Made by a program: the position numbers and the translations under genes
Shown: positions 1 through 13,600 of the stretch, piece by piece
Layout of the letters: every line of letters starts with the position of its first letter
How positions within the stretch are numbered: the first letter of the stretch is position 1
The notes under the pieces: model-generated
Seen by the model: the letters and a program-made list of their open reading frames with translations, nothing else
Told to the model about the DNA's origin: nothing
Database searches by the model: none
From: Hypomesus transpacificus
Taxonomy: Eukaryota > Chordata > Actinopteri > Osmeriformes > Osmeridae
Assembly: GCF_021917145.1 (NCBI RefSeq)
Contig: NC_061080.1
Coordinates: 4,446,693 to 4,510,692 of the forward strand
Reading direction: 5' to 3'
DNA: 64,000 nucleotides

Positions 1-3000
1 TTACTTCTGACTATCATTATGTGGCTTTTCTTTGCATTATATTTTATATCATGATCTAAGCCATACTGAGAGCACACCCATAGCATCTGTTGCAACAGGC
101 TGAGTGGAACCAGATAATCTGCGTACATCAGATGATTGACAATAGATTCACCAACAAGACAGCCTGTATTTGTCTTATTCAGCTGGCTTGATAAGTCGTC
201 CATATCCATATTAAACAAAAAGGGAAATCAAATTCCTCCTTGTCGAACTCCGTTACCAACATGGAAAGCAGCTGATACAACATTGTCCCATTTAACATGA
301 AAAGTTTGATTTGCATACCAGAACACCAAAATCCTCACAAGAGGTTTAGGGAAACCTCTCGCTATTAGCTTCATAAACAGTTTTTCATGACAAATTCGAT
401 CGAAAGCTTTGTAAGCATCAATAAAGCATAAAAATACAGATGAATTAAGACTTGTGTACCTGAGACAATCTCCTTCAGAGCATAGATACAGAGATCAGTA
501 CCATGTTTTCTTTTAAAACCAAACTGATTTTCTGCAGTCAGAATATACATTTCCAATTTCAATCAAATAATTCTCTCAAACACTTTAGACAAGATACTGG
601 CCAATGCAATGGGTCGATAGTTGTGTAGCCCGGGTGGTAAACATTTCTGTTGAAACAATCCTATTACATAAATATAAAAGTTTGAATACATAATACTTAA
701 GTTCATAGTTTAATAAATAGACTTTAAGGTTTGAGAGTATGATTTTGATTTGATGAGAAATGCATATTGTTCATGTTTTACTGAATACAGCATTTGGAAA
801 TGTATATCTGTTGTTTAAAAAACGCATGTTAAAATGTACCGGTTACAAATATGAAGAGAGTAAGATGAATGTTTTGTGAATCTATGTTGTTGCTTTAATT
901 TTGATTATGATGTTAAGCCAATCCGGTTTGAGGTCAAAGGGCAGGGTAACACGGGAAGTTGGGGTAGATGAGGTTGGAGTAGAAAAAGACAGAGCGAGCG
1001 GAGGAGTTGGAGGGAGAAGAAAATTGTAGCGTACGGTAAAATACCAAGAGTGAAGATTTTATATTATCATTAGTGGTGTTATGTTTATATTGTTGGGTGA
1101 ATATCTCAACCAACAACAATAACCCAGAAAGAGGAGTTTGGCTGTTGGCGGTTTTGGATTAAGCACGGGCTTTGCCGCCAGACTAGCGACAGCGAGTGCC
1201 AGGTTGGAGCCGGTGGAGGTCGGGATTGTCGTCGTCCTCAGTCTTCTTCCTGAGTTGGTTCGTCTCGTAAATCCACGAGAGTATTTGGTCGGTCTCTCCT
1301 TCACCTGCTGCCGCCCTTCTGCCGCAGTGCGTGTGCTACCGCACTGCTGATCCGAGGTACCAGCTCCTTGTTATTTTGTGCCATCCTGGCGAAACAGCCA
1401 TTTTGTTTACGGCTACAACGCACACGAGCTACACTCAGGCCTGCACCGTAGAACTGTACTGAATTAAGGTATTCGTGTAGTTAGCATTGCCGGCTAGTTT
1501 GTATTGTGTGTCCATGTGCATTACGATGTCATGTAAATGTTGAACCAATAACTGAAGAACTGATTTTTTGTCTGAAGTAAATCTTTCCTGTTTTTGTTTA
1601 ACAGTTGGTTGTATTGTTTTTTTCATATGTTAAATTGGTTTAAGTTAGTAACAATTACTAACGAACTCAGGTTAGCCACCTCTCATTACAAATCCACCAA
1701 ACTAGAGAGGCGCTACAGTTGTCTATGCTGTTCAGTTTACCAGCCTTATCTTTAACAACAGGCACTAACAGTACTGACATAATAGAGTTCGGTAGAACAC
1801 CATGAACCATAATTCCAGTGAGACACATGGCTAGAAATGGACTGAGTCTATAACTGGCATTTTTTAGATGCTCTGCAGAAATGGAATCCATACCACAAGC
1901 TTTGTTGTTGTCTAGCATGTGGATGGCATCATAAATATCTACTGATCTAACTATCAAGTCTGCAGAGATACCTTTATATTGATTATCAATTCTCACTGTG
2001 TTACTTTGAACACAATTAAATAGTTTACTGTAGTGCTCATGCCATAGATCAGCAATCTTCTCTGGACAACTAACCCCTTTGATATCAGAAGGGAGGGGAG
2101 TTCTGTTATTATTTATGATCTTGACCTCCTTCCAGAAGTCAGTAAGATTGTTATTCTGCATCTTTCTGGCCAGCGAGTCTACTCTCATTGTGTTTTCATT
2201 TCTCTTAATGAAACGAGTGCATATTTAAATCTAGCATTTGTGAGGTTTTTGTTATCAAGCAGCACTCCCTGTCTGGGTCTGCCTGCCTCTGACCAGACTC
2301 TAAAGGCTTCTCTAGCAGCAGCATGTTGCTCAGACACAAACTCATTCCAGACAGGCCGTGCGTTAGGGACCTTACTCTTGTGATTAATAAAAGGTTCACT
2401 GGAAGCATAAAGACATTTGACAATATCATCATACATGGCACAGAGCTTTTCAGCATGATGTTTATCCTTGCAGTTCATATCCGTGCACATTAGGGCATCC
2501 CTAGAAAATGCAACATCACTATGTAAGCTGTCAGTTAATAGAGAATATCTGTGCCGAACCTCTTTGGTCAATTTTGACCAGTCCAGTTTTCTTGGGGGGC
2601 CAGCAACAAGGGTACAATCTCAACATTTAGCAGCATAGCAACTGGTATGTGATCAGTGGTGGCCAGCCCATAACACATCTCTATACTTTCCAGTGAGTCA
2701 TGAGCATCGGCTGTGGTTACAATATGGTCTAGCCAGGAAGTTGTGTGCCACGTTTCACTTATATAGGTAAAACTTGTATCAGGCAATAACGCTTGATATA
2801 ATTAATTTAGTTTCATTACAGAACTGCTGCAGATGTTGTGCGAATAAACGCTTATCTGACATTTCAGCATTAAAATCACCCATGACATAGACACAACATG
2901 AACTATTGTCCTCTATGAAGGACTGAATAAAAGCTAACCTGTTCTGAAATTCATCCTCATGGTCATAGGATTCATATGGTGTGTACACATTTACAATAGT

Positions 3001-3345
3001 AAATTTATTTTCATTGTGATTAAACTCCAACCCAATAGCCCAGTCAACGTTAAGCCACACCACCTTTACCGTTGGGTCATATTTTATGTTCCACAGTATA
3101 GCTACACCACCAGCTATCCTCCCACAAACCATTCTCATGCTGAGATTGGTAGTGGACTCTCCAGCACTATGAAACATCTTGTGTAGGGAGTTCAATTTGT
3201 CCAGATCTTGCTTGGCCATCCAGGTTTCTTGAAGGCAGACAATGTCACTCTCGTCCAGCAATGTGTCCACCACCAAACGTCTTGATCTATCAGCAGCAGT
3301 ATGTCCTACTCGGAGGCCACGAGCGTTGTAGGATACAACCCGCAT
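1..3345 (-). pseudogene. LINE copy 0, EN-RT polyprotein remnant (3' end outside window)
   Basis: Non-LTR retrotransposon read on the minus strand. The AP-endonuclease domain runs 3345-2779 and continues to 2568; motifs visible are CLQETWM, VYVMGDFNA, SWLDHIV and TTDHIPVA. The linker and start of RT run 2571-1667, and RT continues at 562-371 (QFGFKRKHGTDLC). Frames change near 2780, 2570, 2187 and 440, there is a TGA just after FERII, and the solo LTR splits the RT. No gag-like ORF1 is visible upstream. The family is an APE-type LINE of the Jockey/CR1/I kind; I cannot fix the clade by eye. It cannot encode a working protein. Confidence 0.85.
624..1717. mobile_element. Solo LTR inserted in LINE RT (unit A)
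   Basis: A 1,094-bp insert beginning TGTAGC and ending GCTACA. It is flanked by the 4-bp direct repeat GTTG (620-623 and 1718-1721). The dispersed LINE at 53.39 kb reads GATAGCTGTCTATG with no insert, which is the empty site. TG...CA ends, short inverted termini and a 4-bp duplication are typical of an LTR; no internal gag/pol is present, so it is a solo LTR from LTR-LTR recombination. The middle (about 1130-1350) is GC-rich, the rest AT-rich. Orientation and superfamily are not determined. Confidence 0.82.
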
Positions 3346-4970
3346 TAATGATCTACCACGGACCCATCAGGGCAGCTGGCCGGTGTGTCTGTCTCCCTGG
3401 TCTCTACATATAGGCCTACATTCATCCCAGCATCATGACTGAGCTGAAGCTCGGTACCCTGAGAGTGGGGGGTATGCTCTGGTCGAGCTTTTTTGAAAGT
3501 ATAGACCAAGGGTAATTACCACACCACAACTGTCCCACCATTACCCATAGGTGGCGCTACATTCCACGCCCTAAAGCACAAAGGCTTTCTGGAATGGATA
3601 GGCTAACCAAGCCCCCTCCCTTCACTCCTTGGGTTGAAATAAAGGCCCTTGTGGATCTTGATGGTATTATATTTCAGATTTGGTATCCCATTGGTAATTC
3701 TGCAGCATAGATTTTTCTATACAGTTCCAATTTGTCAAGAATATACATTTTTCAATGGTTCGCAATGTTTGGAGGAATCCGCCATTACTGCTTGCAGTTA
3801 TATTTAGGATTAGGAGGAAACCTATTGTTATTGTTAGTTTTATTATTAGGATTCCTTCAGGAGGAAACCTTCTTGTTCCATGGAAGTCAATGGCAGCCCC
3901 TAGAACACTTCGACAACTTTTTGTGAAATTTGGCACACTCATTAAGGACAGTTGATTCTATACCTACACCAAGTTTCATGTCTCCCATTAGACCACTCCA
4001 GCGCCACCAATGGGTCAAAGTTGGACTTGTGTTTACACACGCAACTTTTGAACCGTATGACCCATTTTCAAAAATGAGGTACCATTGGATTCCCTGGTTC
4101 AAGCCGAGTTCAACGCACCCCATGGCGTCAATTTCCGGTTATATAGATTTTCCGCTACTTCCGGTTTTATCAAAAACCTTTGAAAGCCTACTCCTCCTAC
4201 AATTTTTGTCATATCTTCTTCAAAGTTACCAGAGATGATCTTCAGACCAAGCGTCACAAAAGTTATCGAAAAGAATTTTGATCCTCACAACCGTTTGTCC
4301 GGTACAGCCAATCAAATTCATCAGAAAAGCCGCCAAACAGGATGTGAAGTCATGTCTCAGCAAATCTTTGAGATATCAACACGAAACTTGGTATATCGAT
4401 GGAAGACACTACAACATGTTACCGTGTGCAAAGGCAACTTCATATCTCCAAAAATGATTGATATAAAGCAAATTGAACTTATCGCTAACGCTAAAATAAT
4501 GCTTTACACATCAGCCAGTCAAAAACTGATACTCTGATTCAATCACAAGTTCATATGAAGACTCTTGAGAATGTTTATAACACAAATCTGTGAAAAAGTT
4601 GACTGTAAGATCAAAGGTCGATTTTTGGTGAATATTTGAAACATGCTTGCTTGGCTAATTTCTAGCCAAATTTCCAATGAATGTCTCCCCTCCTCCTGCC
4701 CGCGCGTGCTCCACATCCTCACACACTCAGCCTTAACTTACACACGCGCGGGCTTGGCAAGACGCACACGCAACATTTCAGGAGAGTGTGGGCTGACCAA
4801 GCCCCCACTCATTCCTTGGTTTCTAGCCAAGGCCTTGTGGATCTTGTAATCTTGGATCTCTTAACAAAAGCTGATCTTTTTAGTATTGCATTTCCGATTT
4901 TGTATGCAATGGTAAAAAGTTATACAAATCCTGAAACATTGATATATATATATGTATTTATATATATATA
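3346..4970. repeat. Non-LINE block of unit A
   Basis: Begins with the LINE 5' flank (about 3346-3590). Next is a module around AGGCTAACCAAGCCCC (about 3600-3680), then a conserved repeat (about 3750-4640) that also occurs at 50.86-51.7 kb. A second module around GGGCTGACCAAGCCCC (about 4790-4860) and an (AT)n tract follow. Short open frames here are conserved only because the DNA copies are near identical; no protein family is recognisable. I see no gene. Confidence 0.7.
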
Positions 4971-5190
4971 AATCTTTATTTCAGACGCCAAGTTCCACAT
5001 AAAATAACAGACATAGAGCTATAAAAAAGAGAGTAAAACGAAAACATAAAACATAGATAATACAGTGCATAAAAAGTATGAAGACTTTTGTGCCAATGTA
5101 GTCTTAAGTTCCAAGTAATCGATAGCAGCTCTTTAGAGGGTTGACCAGGGCCTCTACTATTCAGTTCTCAGACTTGTCCAGTCGACACAT

Positions 5191-5424
5191 GAAACCATAC
5201 ATCAGTTGTCTCAGGAGTGCCTTACAGGTTGGTACGTGCTTAGACAGAAACAACTGACCAGCACTATGCCACCTAGGCACATTAAGTAGCAATCTAAAAG
5301 CATCATTGAAACCATACATCAGTTGTCTCAGGATTGCCTTACAGGTTGGTACGTGCTTAGACACAAACAACTGACTAGCACTATGCCACCTTGGCACATT
5401 AAGTAGCAATCTAAAAGCATCATT
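5191..5424 (-). repeat. 117-bp tandem duplication in LINE C-terminus
   Basis: Two 117-bp copies (5191-5307 and 5308-5424), differing at a few sites, duplicate 39 codons including LLNVPRWHSA and SKHVPTCKA. The same duplication is at 10851-11084, 16511-16744 and 52241-52474, but not in the fragment at 22.3 kb. It arose in this lineage of the LINE before both the array and the dispersed copy. Confidence 0.9.
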
Positions 5425-6340
5425 GTAGGCTACTTTCAGTATCTGTATACTCCTTTACCTGTACATAGACCACAAATGAGCAGTGTACAATGGTGTTATG
5501 TAGGTTCTAAACAGGGAACATTTAACTGAATCTGAGCACATAGAAAACGTCCTTAATAACATACTGGCCTGAGAATATATTTGACAGCGCTGTTGATACA
5601 TATCGTTGTCATCTGTCCAATCATCAGAAATGACATGGCAGATATTTTATTTCCTCACAAACACCAAGGGGACTGCCAGATAAATAAAAGGTAGGGAAGG
5701 TTAATTTCCTGTCCTGATTACTTCTGACTATCATTATGTGGCTTTTCTTTGCATTATATTTTATATCATGATCTAAGCCATACTGAGAGCACACCCATAG
5801 CATCTGTTGCAACAGGCTGAGTGGAACCAGATAATCTGCGTACATCAGATGATTGACAATAGATTCACCAACAAGACAGCCTGTATTTGTCTTATTCAGC
5901 TGGCTTGATAAGTCGTCCATATCCATATTAAACAAAAAGGGAAATCAAATTCCTCCTTGTCGAACTCCGTTACCAACATGGAAAGCAGCTGATACAACAT
6001 TGTCCCATTTAACATGAAAAGTTTGATTTGCATACCAGAACACCAAAATCCTCACAAGAGGTTTAGGGAAACCTCTCGCTATTAGCTTCATAAACAGTTT
6101 TTCATGACAAATTCGATCGAAAGCTTTGTAAGCATCAATAAAGCATAAAAATACAGATGAATTAAGACTTGTGTACCTGAGACAATCTCCTTCAGAGCAT
6201 AGATACAGAGATCAGTACCATGTTTTCTTTTAAAACCAAACTGATTTTCTGCAGTCAGAATATACATTTCCAATTTCAATCAAATAATTCTCTCAAACAC
6301 TTTAGACAAGATACTGGCCAATGCAATGGGTCGATAGTTG

Positions 6341-7434
6341 TGTAGCCCGGGTGGTAAACATTTCTGTTGAAACAATCCTATTACATAAATATAAAAGTTT
6401 GAATACATAATACTTAAGTTCATAGTTTAATAAATAGACTTTAAGGTTTGAGAGTATGATTTTGATTTGATGAGAAATGCATATTGTTCATGTTTTACTG
6501 AATACAGCATTTGGAAATGTATATCTGTTGTTTAAAAAACGCATGTTAAAATGTACCGGTTACAAATATGAAGAGAGTAAGATGAATGTTTTGTGAATCT
6601 ATGTTGTTGCTTTAATTTTGATTATGATGTTAAGCCAATCCGGTTTGAGGTCAAAGGGCAGGGTAACACGGGAAGTTGGGGTAGATGAGGTTGGAGTAGA
6701 AAAAGACAGAGCGAGCGGAGGAGTTGGAGGGAGAAGAAAATTGTAGCGTACGGTAAAATACCAAGAGTGAAGATTTTATATTATCATTAGTGGTGTTATG
6801 TTTATATTGTTGGGTGAATATCTCAACCAACAACAATAACCCAGAAAGAGGAGTTTGGCTGTTGGCGGTTTTGGATTAAGCACGGGCTTTGCCGCCAGAC
6901 TAGCGACAGCGAGTGCCAGGTTGGAGCCGGTGGAGGTCGGGATTGTCGTCGTCCTCAGTCTTCTTCCTGAGTTGGTTCGTCTCGTAAATCCACGAGAGTA
7001 TTTGGTCGGTCTCTCCTTCACCTGCTGCCGCCCTTCTGCCGCAGTGCGTGTGCTACCGCACTGCTGATCCGAGGTACCAGCTCCTTGTTATTTTGTGCCA
7101 TCCTGGCGAAACAGCCATTTTGTTTACGGCTACAACGCACACGAGCTACACTCAGGCCTGCACCGTAGAACTGTACTGAATTAAGGTATTCGTGTAGTTA
7201 GCATTGCCGGCTAGTTTGTATTGTGTGTCCATGTGCATTACGATGTCATGTAAATGTTGAACCAATAACTGAAGAACTGATTTTTTGTCTGAAGTAAATC
7301 TTTCCTGTTTTTGTTTAACAGTTGGTTGTATTGTTTTTTTCATATGTTAAATTGGTTTAAGTTAGTAACAATTACTAACGAACTCAGGTTAGCCACCTCT
7401 CATTACAAATCCACCAAACTAGAGAGGCGCTACA
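6341..7434. mobile_element. Solo LTR (unit B)
   Basis: Copy of the LTR at the identical LINE position, with GTTG on both sides. It was inherited by array duplication, not inserted independently. Confidence 0.82.
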
Positions 7435-9062
7435 GTTGTCTATGCTGTTCAGTTTACCAGCCTTATCTTTAACAACAGGCACTAACAGTACTGACATAAT
7501 AGAGTTCGGTAGAACACCATGAACCATAATTCCAGTGAGACACATGGCTAGAAATGGACTGAGTCTATAACTGGCATTTTTTAGATGCTCTGCAGAAATG
7601 GAATCCATACCACAAGCTTTGTTGTTGTCTAGCATGTGGATGGCATCATAAATATCTACTGATCTAACTATCAAGTCTGCAGAGATACCTTTATATTGAT
7701 TATCAATTCTCACTGTGTTACTTTGAACACAATTAAATAGTTTACTGTAGTGCTCATGCCATAGATCAGCAATCTTCTCTGGACAACTAACCCCTTTGAT
7801 ATCAGAAGGGAGGGGAGTTCTGTTATTATTTATGATCTTGACCTCCTTCCAGAAGTCAGTAAGATTGTTATTCTGCATCTTTCTGGCCAGCGAGTCTGCT
7901 CTCATTGTGTTTTCATTTCTCTTAATGAAACGAGTGCATATTTAAATCTAGCATTTGTGAGGTTTTTGTTATCAAGCAGCACTCCCTGTCTGGGTCTGCC
8001 TGCCTCTGACCAGACTCTAAAGGCTTCTCTAGCAGCAGCATGTTGCTCAGACACAAACTCATTCCAGACAGGCCGTGCGTTAGGGACCTTACTCTTGTGA
8101 TTAATAAAAGGTTCACTGGAAGCATAAAGACATTTGACAATATCATCATACATGGCACAGAGCTTTTCAGCATGATGTTTATCCTTGCAGTTCATATCCG
8201 TGCACATTAGGGCATCCCTAGAAAATGCAACATCACTATGTAAGCTGTCAGTTAATAGAGAATATCTGTGCCGAACCTCTTTGGTCAATTTTGACCAGTC
8301 CAGTTTTCTTGGGGGGCCAGCAACAAGGGTACACTCTCAACATTTAGCAGCATAGCAACTGGTATGTGATCAGTGGTGGCCAGCCCATAACACATCTCTA
8401 TACTTTCCAGTGAGTCATGAGCATCGGCTGTGGTTACAATATGGTCTAGCCAGGAAGTTGTGTGCCACGTTTCACTTATATAGGTAAAACTTGTATCAGG
8501 CAATAACGCTTGATATAATTAATTTAGTTTCATTACAGAACTGCTGCAGATGTTGTGCGAATAAACGCTTATCTGACATGTCAGCATTAAAATCACCCAT
8601 GACATAGACACAACATGAACTATTGTCCTCTATGAAGGACTGAATAAAAGCTAACCTGTTCTGAAATTCATCCTCATGGTCATAGGATTCATATGGTGTG
8701 TACACATTTACAATAGTACATTTATTTTCATTGTGATTAAACTCCAACCCAATAGCCCAGTCAACGTTAAGCCACACCACCTTTACCGTTGGGTCATATT
8801 TTATGTTCCACAGTATAGCTACACCACCAGCTATCCTCCCACAAACCATTCTCATGCTGAGATCGGTAGTGGACTCTCCAGCACCATGAAAGTTCTTGTG
8901 TAGGGAGTTCAATTTGTCCAGATCTTGCTTGGTCATCCAGGTTTCTTGAAGGCAGACAATGTCACTCTCGTCCAGCAATGTGTCCACCACCAAACGTCTT
9001 GATCTATCAGCAGCAGTATGTCCTACTCGGAGGCCACGAGCGTTGTAGGATACAACCCGCAT

Positions 9063-10630
9063 TAATGATCTACCACGGACCCATCAGGGCAGCTGGCCGG
9101 TGTGTCTGTCTCCCTGGTCTCTACATATAGGCCTACATTCATCCCAGCATCATGACTGAGCTGAAGCTCGGTACCCTGAGAGCGGGGGGTATGCTCTGGT
9201 CGAGCTTTTTTGAAAGTATAGACCAAGGGTAATTACCAAACCACAACTGTCCCACCATTACCCATAGGTGGCGCTACATTCCACGCCCTAAAGCACAAAG
9301 GCTTTCTGGAATGGATAGGCTAACCAAGCCCCCTCCCTTCACTCCTTGGGTTGAAATAAAGGCCCTTGTGGATCTTGGTGGTATTATATTTCAGATTTGG
9401 TATCCCATTGGTAATTCTGCAGCATAGATTTTTCTATACAGTTCCAATTTGTCAAGAATATACATTTTTCAATGGTTCGCAATGTTTGGAGGAATCCGCC
9501 ATTACTGCTTGCAGTTATATTTATTATTATTCTTGTTCCATGGAAGTCAATGGCAGCCCCTAGAACACTTCGACAACTTTTTGTGAAATTTGGCACACTC
9601 ATTAAGGACAGTTGATTCTATACCTACACCAAGTTTCATGTCTCCCATTAGACCACTCCAGCGCCACCAATGGGTCAAAGTTGGACTTGTGTTTACACAC
9701 GCAACTTTTGAACCGTATGACCCATTTTCAAAAATGAGGTACCATTGGATTCCCTGGTTCAAGCCGAGTTCAACGCACCCCATGGCGTCAATTTCCGGTT
9801 ATATAGATTTTCCGCTACTTCCGGTTTTATCAAAAACCTTTGAAAGCCTACTCCTCCTACAATTTTTGTCATATCTTCTTCAAAGTTACCAGAGATGATC
9901 TTCAGACCAAGCGTCACAAAAGTTATCGAAAAGAATTTTGATCCTCACAACCGTTTGTCCGGTACAGCCAATCAAATTCATCAGAAAAGCCGCCAAACAG
10001 GATGTGAAGTCCTGTCTCAGCAAATCTTTGAGATATCAACACGAAACTTGGTATATCGATGGAAGACACTACAACATGTTACCGTGTGCAAAGGCAACTT
10101 CATATCTCCAAAAATGATTGATATAAAGCAAATTGAACTTATCGCTAACGCTAAAATAATGCTTTACACATCAGCCAGTCAAAAACTGATACTCTGATTC
10201 AATCACAAGTTCATATGAAGACTCTTGAGAATGTTTATAACACAAATCTGTGAAAAAGTTGACTGTAAGATCAAAGGTCGATTTTTGGTGAATATTTGAA
10301 ACATGCTTGCTTGGCTAATTTCTAGCCAAATTTCCAATGAATGTCTCCCCTCCTCCTGCCCGCGCGTGCTCCACATCCTCACACACTCAGCCTTAACTTA
10401 CACACGCGCGGGCTTGGCAAGACGCACACGCAACATTTCAGGAGAGTGTGGGCTGACCAAGCCCCCACTCATTCCTTGGTTTCTAGCCAAGGCCTTGTGG
10501 ATCTTGTAATCTTGGATCTCTTAACAAAAGCTGATCTTTTTAGTATTGCATTTCCGATTTTGTATGCAATGGTAAAAAGTTATACAAATCCTGAAACATT
10601 GATATATATATATGTATTTATATATATATA
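9063..10630. repeat. Non-LINE block of unit B
   Basis: Equivalent of 3346-4970 without the hairpin minisatellite. No gene seen. Confidence 0.7.
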
Positions 10631-13600
10631 AATCTTTATTTCAGACGCCAAGTTCCACATAAAATAACAGACATAGAGCTATAAAAAAGAGAGTAAAACG
10701 AAAACATAAAACATAGATAATACAGTGCATAAAAAGTATGAAGACTTTTGTGCCAATGTAGTCTTAAGTTCCAAGTAATCGATAGCAGCTCTTTAGAGGG
10801 TTGACCAGGGCCTCTACTATTCAGTTCTCAGACTTGTCCAGTCGACACATGAAACCATACATCAGTTGTCTCAGGAGTGCCTTACAGGTTGGTACGTGCT
10901 TAGACAGAAACAACTGACCAGCACTATGCCACCTAGGCACATTAAGTAGCAATCTAAAAGCATCATTGAAACCATACATCAGTTGTCTCAGGATTGCCTT
11001 ACAGGTTGGTACGTGCTTAGACACAAACAACTGACTAGCACTATGCCACCTTGGCACATTAAGTAGCAATCTAAAAGCATCATTGTAGGCTACTTTCAGT
11101 ATCTGTATACTCCTTTACCTGTACATAGACCACAAATGAGCAGTGTACAATGGTGTTATGTAGGTTCTAAACAGGGAACATTTAACTGAATCTGAGCACA
11201 TAGAAAACGTCCTTAATAACATACTGGCCTGAGAATATATTTGACAGCGCTGTTGATACATATCGTTGTCATCTGTCCAATCATCAGAAATGACATGGCA
11301 GATATTTTATTTCCTCACAAACACCAAGGGGACTGCCAGATAAATAAAAGGTAGGGAAGGTTAATTTCCTGTCCTGATTACTTCTGACTATCATTATGTG
11401 GCTTTTCTTTGCATTATATTTTATATCATGATCTAAGCCATACTGAGAGCACACCCATAGCATCTGTTGCAACAGGCTGAGTGGAACCAGATAATCTGCG
11501 TACATCAGATGATTGACAATAGATTCACCAACAAGACAGCCTGTATTTGTCTTATTCAGCTGGCTTGATAAGTCGTCCATATCCATATTAAACAAAAAGG
11601 GAAATCAAATTCCTCCTTGTCGAACTCCGTTACCAACATGGAAAGCAGCTGATACAACATTGTCCCATTTAACATGAAAAGTTTGATTTGCATACCAGAA
11701 CACCAAAATCCTCACAAGAGGTTTAGGGAAACCTCTCGCTATTAGCTTCATAAACAGTTTTTCATGACAAATTCGATCGAAAGCTTTGTAAGCATCAATA
11801 AAGCATAAAAATACAGATGAATTAAGACTTGTGTACCTGAGACAATCTCCTTCAGAGCATAGATACAGAGATCAGTACCATGTTTTCTTTTAAAACCAAA
11901 CTGATTTTCTGCAGTCAGAATATACATTTCCAATTTCAATCAAATAATTCTCTCAAACACTTTAGACAAGATACTGGCCAATGCAATGGGTCGATAGTTG
12001 TGTAGCCCGGGTGGTAAACATTTCTGTTGAAACAATCCTATTACATAAATATAAAAGTTTGAATACATAATACTTAAGTTCATAGTTTAATAAATAGACT
12101 TTAAGGTTTGAGAGTATGATTTTGATTTGATGAGAAATGCATATTGTTCATGTTTTACTGAATACAGCATTTGGAAATGTATATCTGTTGTTTAAAAAAC
12201 GCATGTTAAAATGTACCGGTTACAAATATGAAGAGAGTAAGATGAATGTTTTGTGAATCTATGTTGTTGCTTTAATTTTGATTATGATGTTAAGCCAATC
12301 CGGTTTGAGGTCAAAGGGCAGGGTAACACGGGAAGTTGGGGTAGATGAGGTTGGAGTAGAAAAAGACAGAGCGAGCGGAGGAGTTGGAGGGAGAAGAAAA
12401 TTGTAGCGTACGGTAAAATACCAAGAGTGAAGATTTTATATTATCATTAGTGGTGTTATGTTTATATTGTTGGGTGAATATCTCAACCAACAACAATAAC
12501 CCAGAAAGAGGAGTTTGGCTGTTGGCGGTTTTGGATTAAGCACGGGCTTTGCCGCCAGACTAGCGACAGCGAGTGCCAGGTTGGAGCCGGTGGAGGTCGG
12601 GATTGTCGTCGTCCTCAGTCTTCTTCCTGAGTTGGTTCGTCTCGTAAATCCACGAGAGTATTTGGTCGGTCTCTCCTTCACCTGCTGCCGCCCTTCTGCC
12701 GCAGTGCGTGTGCTACCGCACTGCTGATCCGAGGTACCAGCTCCTTGTTATTTTGTGCCATCCTGGCGAAACAGCCATTTTGTTTACGGCTACAACGCAC
12801 ACGAGCTACACTCAGGCCTGCACCGTAGAACTGTACTGAATTAAGGTATTCGTGTAGTTAGCATTGCCGGCTAGTTTGTATTGTGTGTCCATGTGCATTA
12901 CGATGTCATGTAAATGTTGAACCAATAACTGAAGAACTGATTTTTTGTCTGAAGTAAATCTTTCCTGTTTTTGTTTAACAGTTGGTTGTATTGTTTTTTT
13001 CATATGTTAAATTGGTTTAAGTTAGTAACAATTACTAACGAACTCAGGTTAGCCACCTCTCATTACAAATCCACCAAACTAGAGAGGCGCTACAGTTGTC
13101 TATGCTGTTCAGTTTACCAGCCTTATCTTTAACAACAGGCACTAACAGTACTGACATAATAGAGTTCGGTAGAACACCATGAACCATAATTCCAGTGAGA
13201 CACATGGCTAGAAATGGACTGAGTCTATAACTGGCATTTTTTAGATGCTCTGCAGAAATGGAATCCATACCACAAGCTTTGTTGTTGTCTAGCATGTGGA
13301 TGGCATCATAAATATCTACTGATCTAACTATCAAGTCTGCAGAGATACCTTTATATTGATTATCAATTCTCACTGTGTTACTTTGAACACAATTAAATAG
13401 TTTACTGTAGTGCTCATGCCATAGATCAGCAATCTTCTCTGGACAACTAACCCCTTTGATATCAGAAGGGAGGGGAGTTCTGTTATTATTTATGATCTTG
13501 ACCTCCTTCCAGAAGTCAGTAAGATTGTTATTCTGCATCTTTCTGGCCAGCGAGTCTACTCTCATTGTGTTTTCATTTCTCTTAATGAAACGAGTGCATA

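Larger units (their letters stand above)
1..5717. repeat. Macrosatellite unit A (left end of array)
   Basis: First unit of a four-unit head-to-tail array; base 1 aligns with 5718, 11378 and 17038, so the array enters from beyond the left edge. Contents in order: minus-strand LINE with nested LTR, LINE 5' flank, non-coding block (about 3660-4640), a GC-rich stretch, an AT microsatellite, then the 3' end of the next LINE. This unit is 57 bp longer than units B and C, because of a degenerate hairpin minisatellite at about 3807-3870. Confidence 0.95.
4971..9062 (-). pseudogene. LINE copy 1 with nested solo LTR
   Basis: Complete array copy. EN starts at 9062 (MRVVSYNARGL) and runs to 8496, with the EN end and linker to 7902, RT start 7905-7384, LTR at 6341-7434, RT middle 6279-6088, RT catalytic region 5935-5624 and C-terminal part 5409-5161. 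The 3' end is near 4971, beside an (AT)n tract. The RT catalytic box reads YADY at about 5835, where the family needs YADD. The C-terminal part contains a 39-codon in-frame duplication. The breaks make it non-autonomous. Confidence 0.88.
5718..11377. repeat. Macrosatellite unit B
   Basis: 5,660-bp unit, nearly identical to A, C and D. It lacks the hairpin minisatellite (TATTTATTATTATTC at about 9518). Its LINE endonuclease region carries variants otherwise seen only in the dispersed copy at 54.5-55.0 kb, for example GACATGTCAGC at 8576 and GAGATCGGTAG at 8860, so the unit is mosaic. Confidence 0.95.

Noticed and set aside
1138..1350. Open frame on the plus strand (and 1304-1059 minus) repeated in all four units
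   Set aside because: Lies inside the solo LTR, has no ATG start and no family resemblance. It persists only because the copies are near identical and the segment is GC-rich.
624..1717. Insert as a DNA transposon with GTAGC inverted ends and a 6-bp AGTTGT duplication
   Set aside because: The alternative border is possible, but TGTAGC...GCTACA with GTTG on both sides fits the empty site equally well and has LTR-type TG/CA ends. No transposase and no longer inverted repeat.
3930..4537. Two plus-strand frames of 102 and 100 codons conserved in the five units
   Set aside because: No start context, promoter or recognisable domain. Conservation equals that of the surrounding non-coding repeat.
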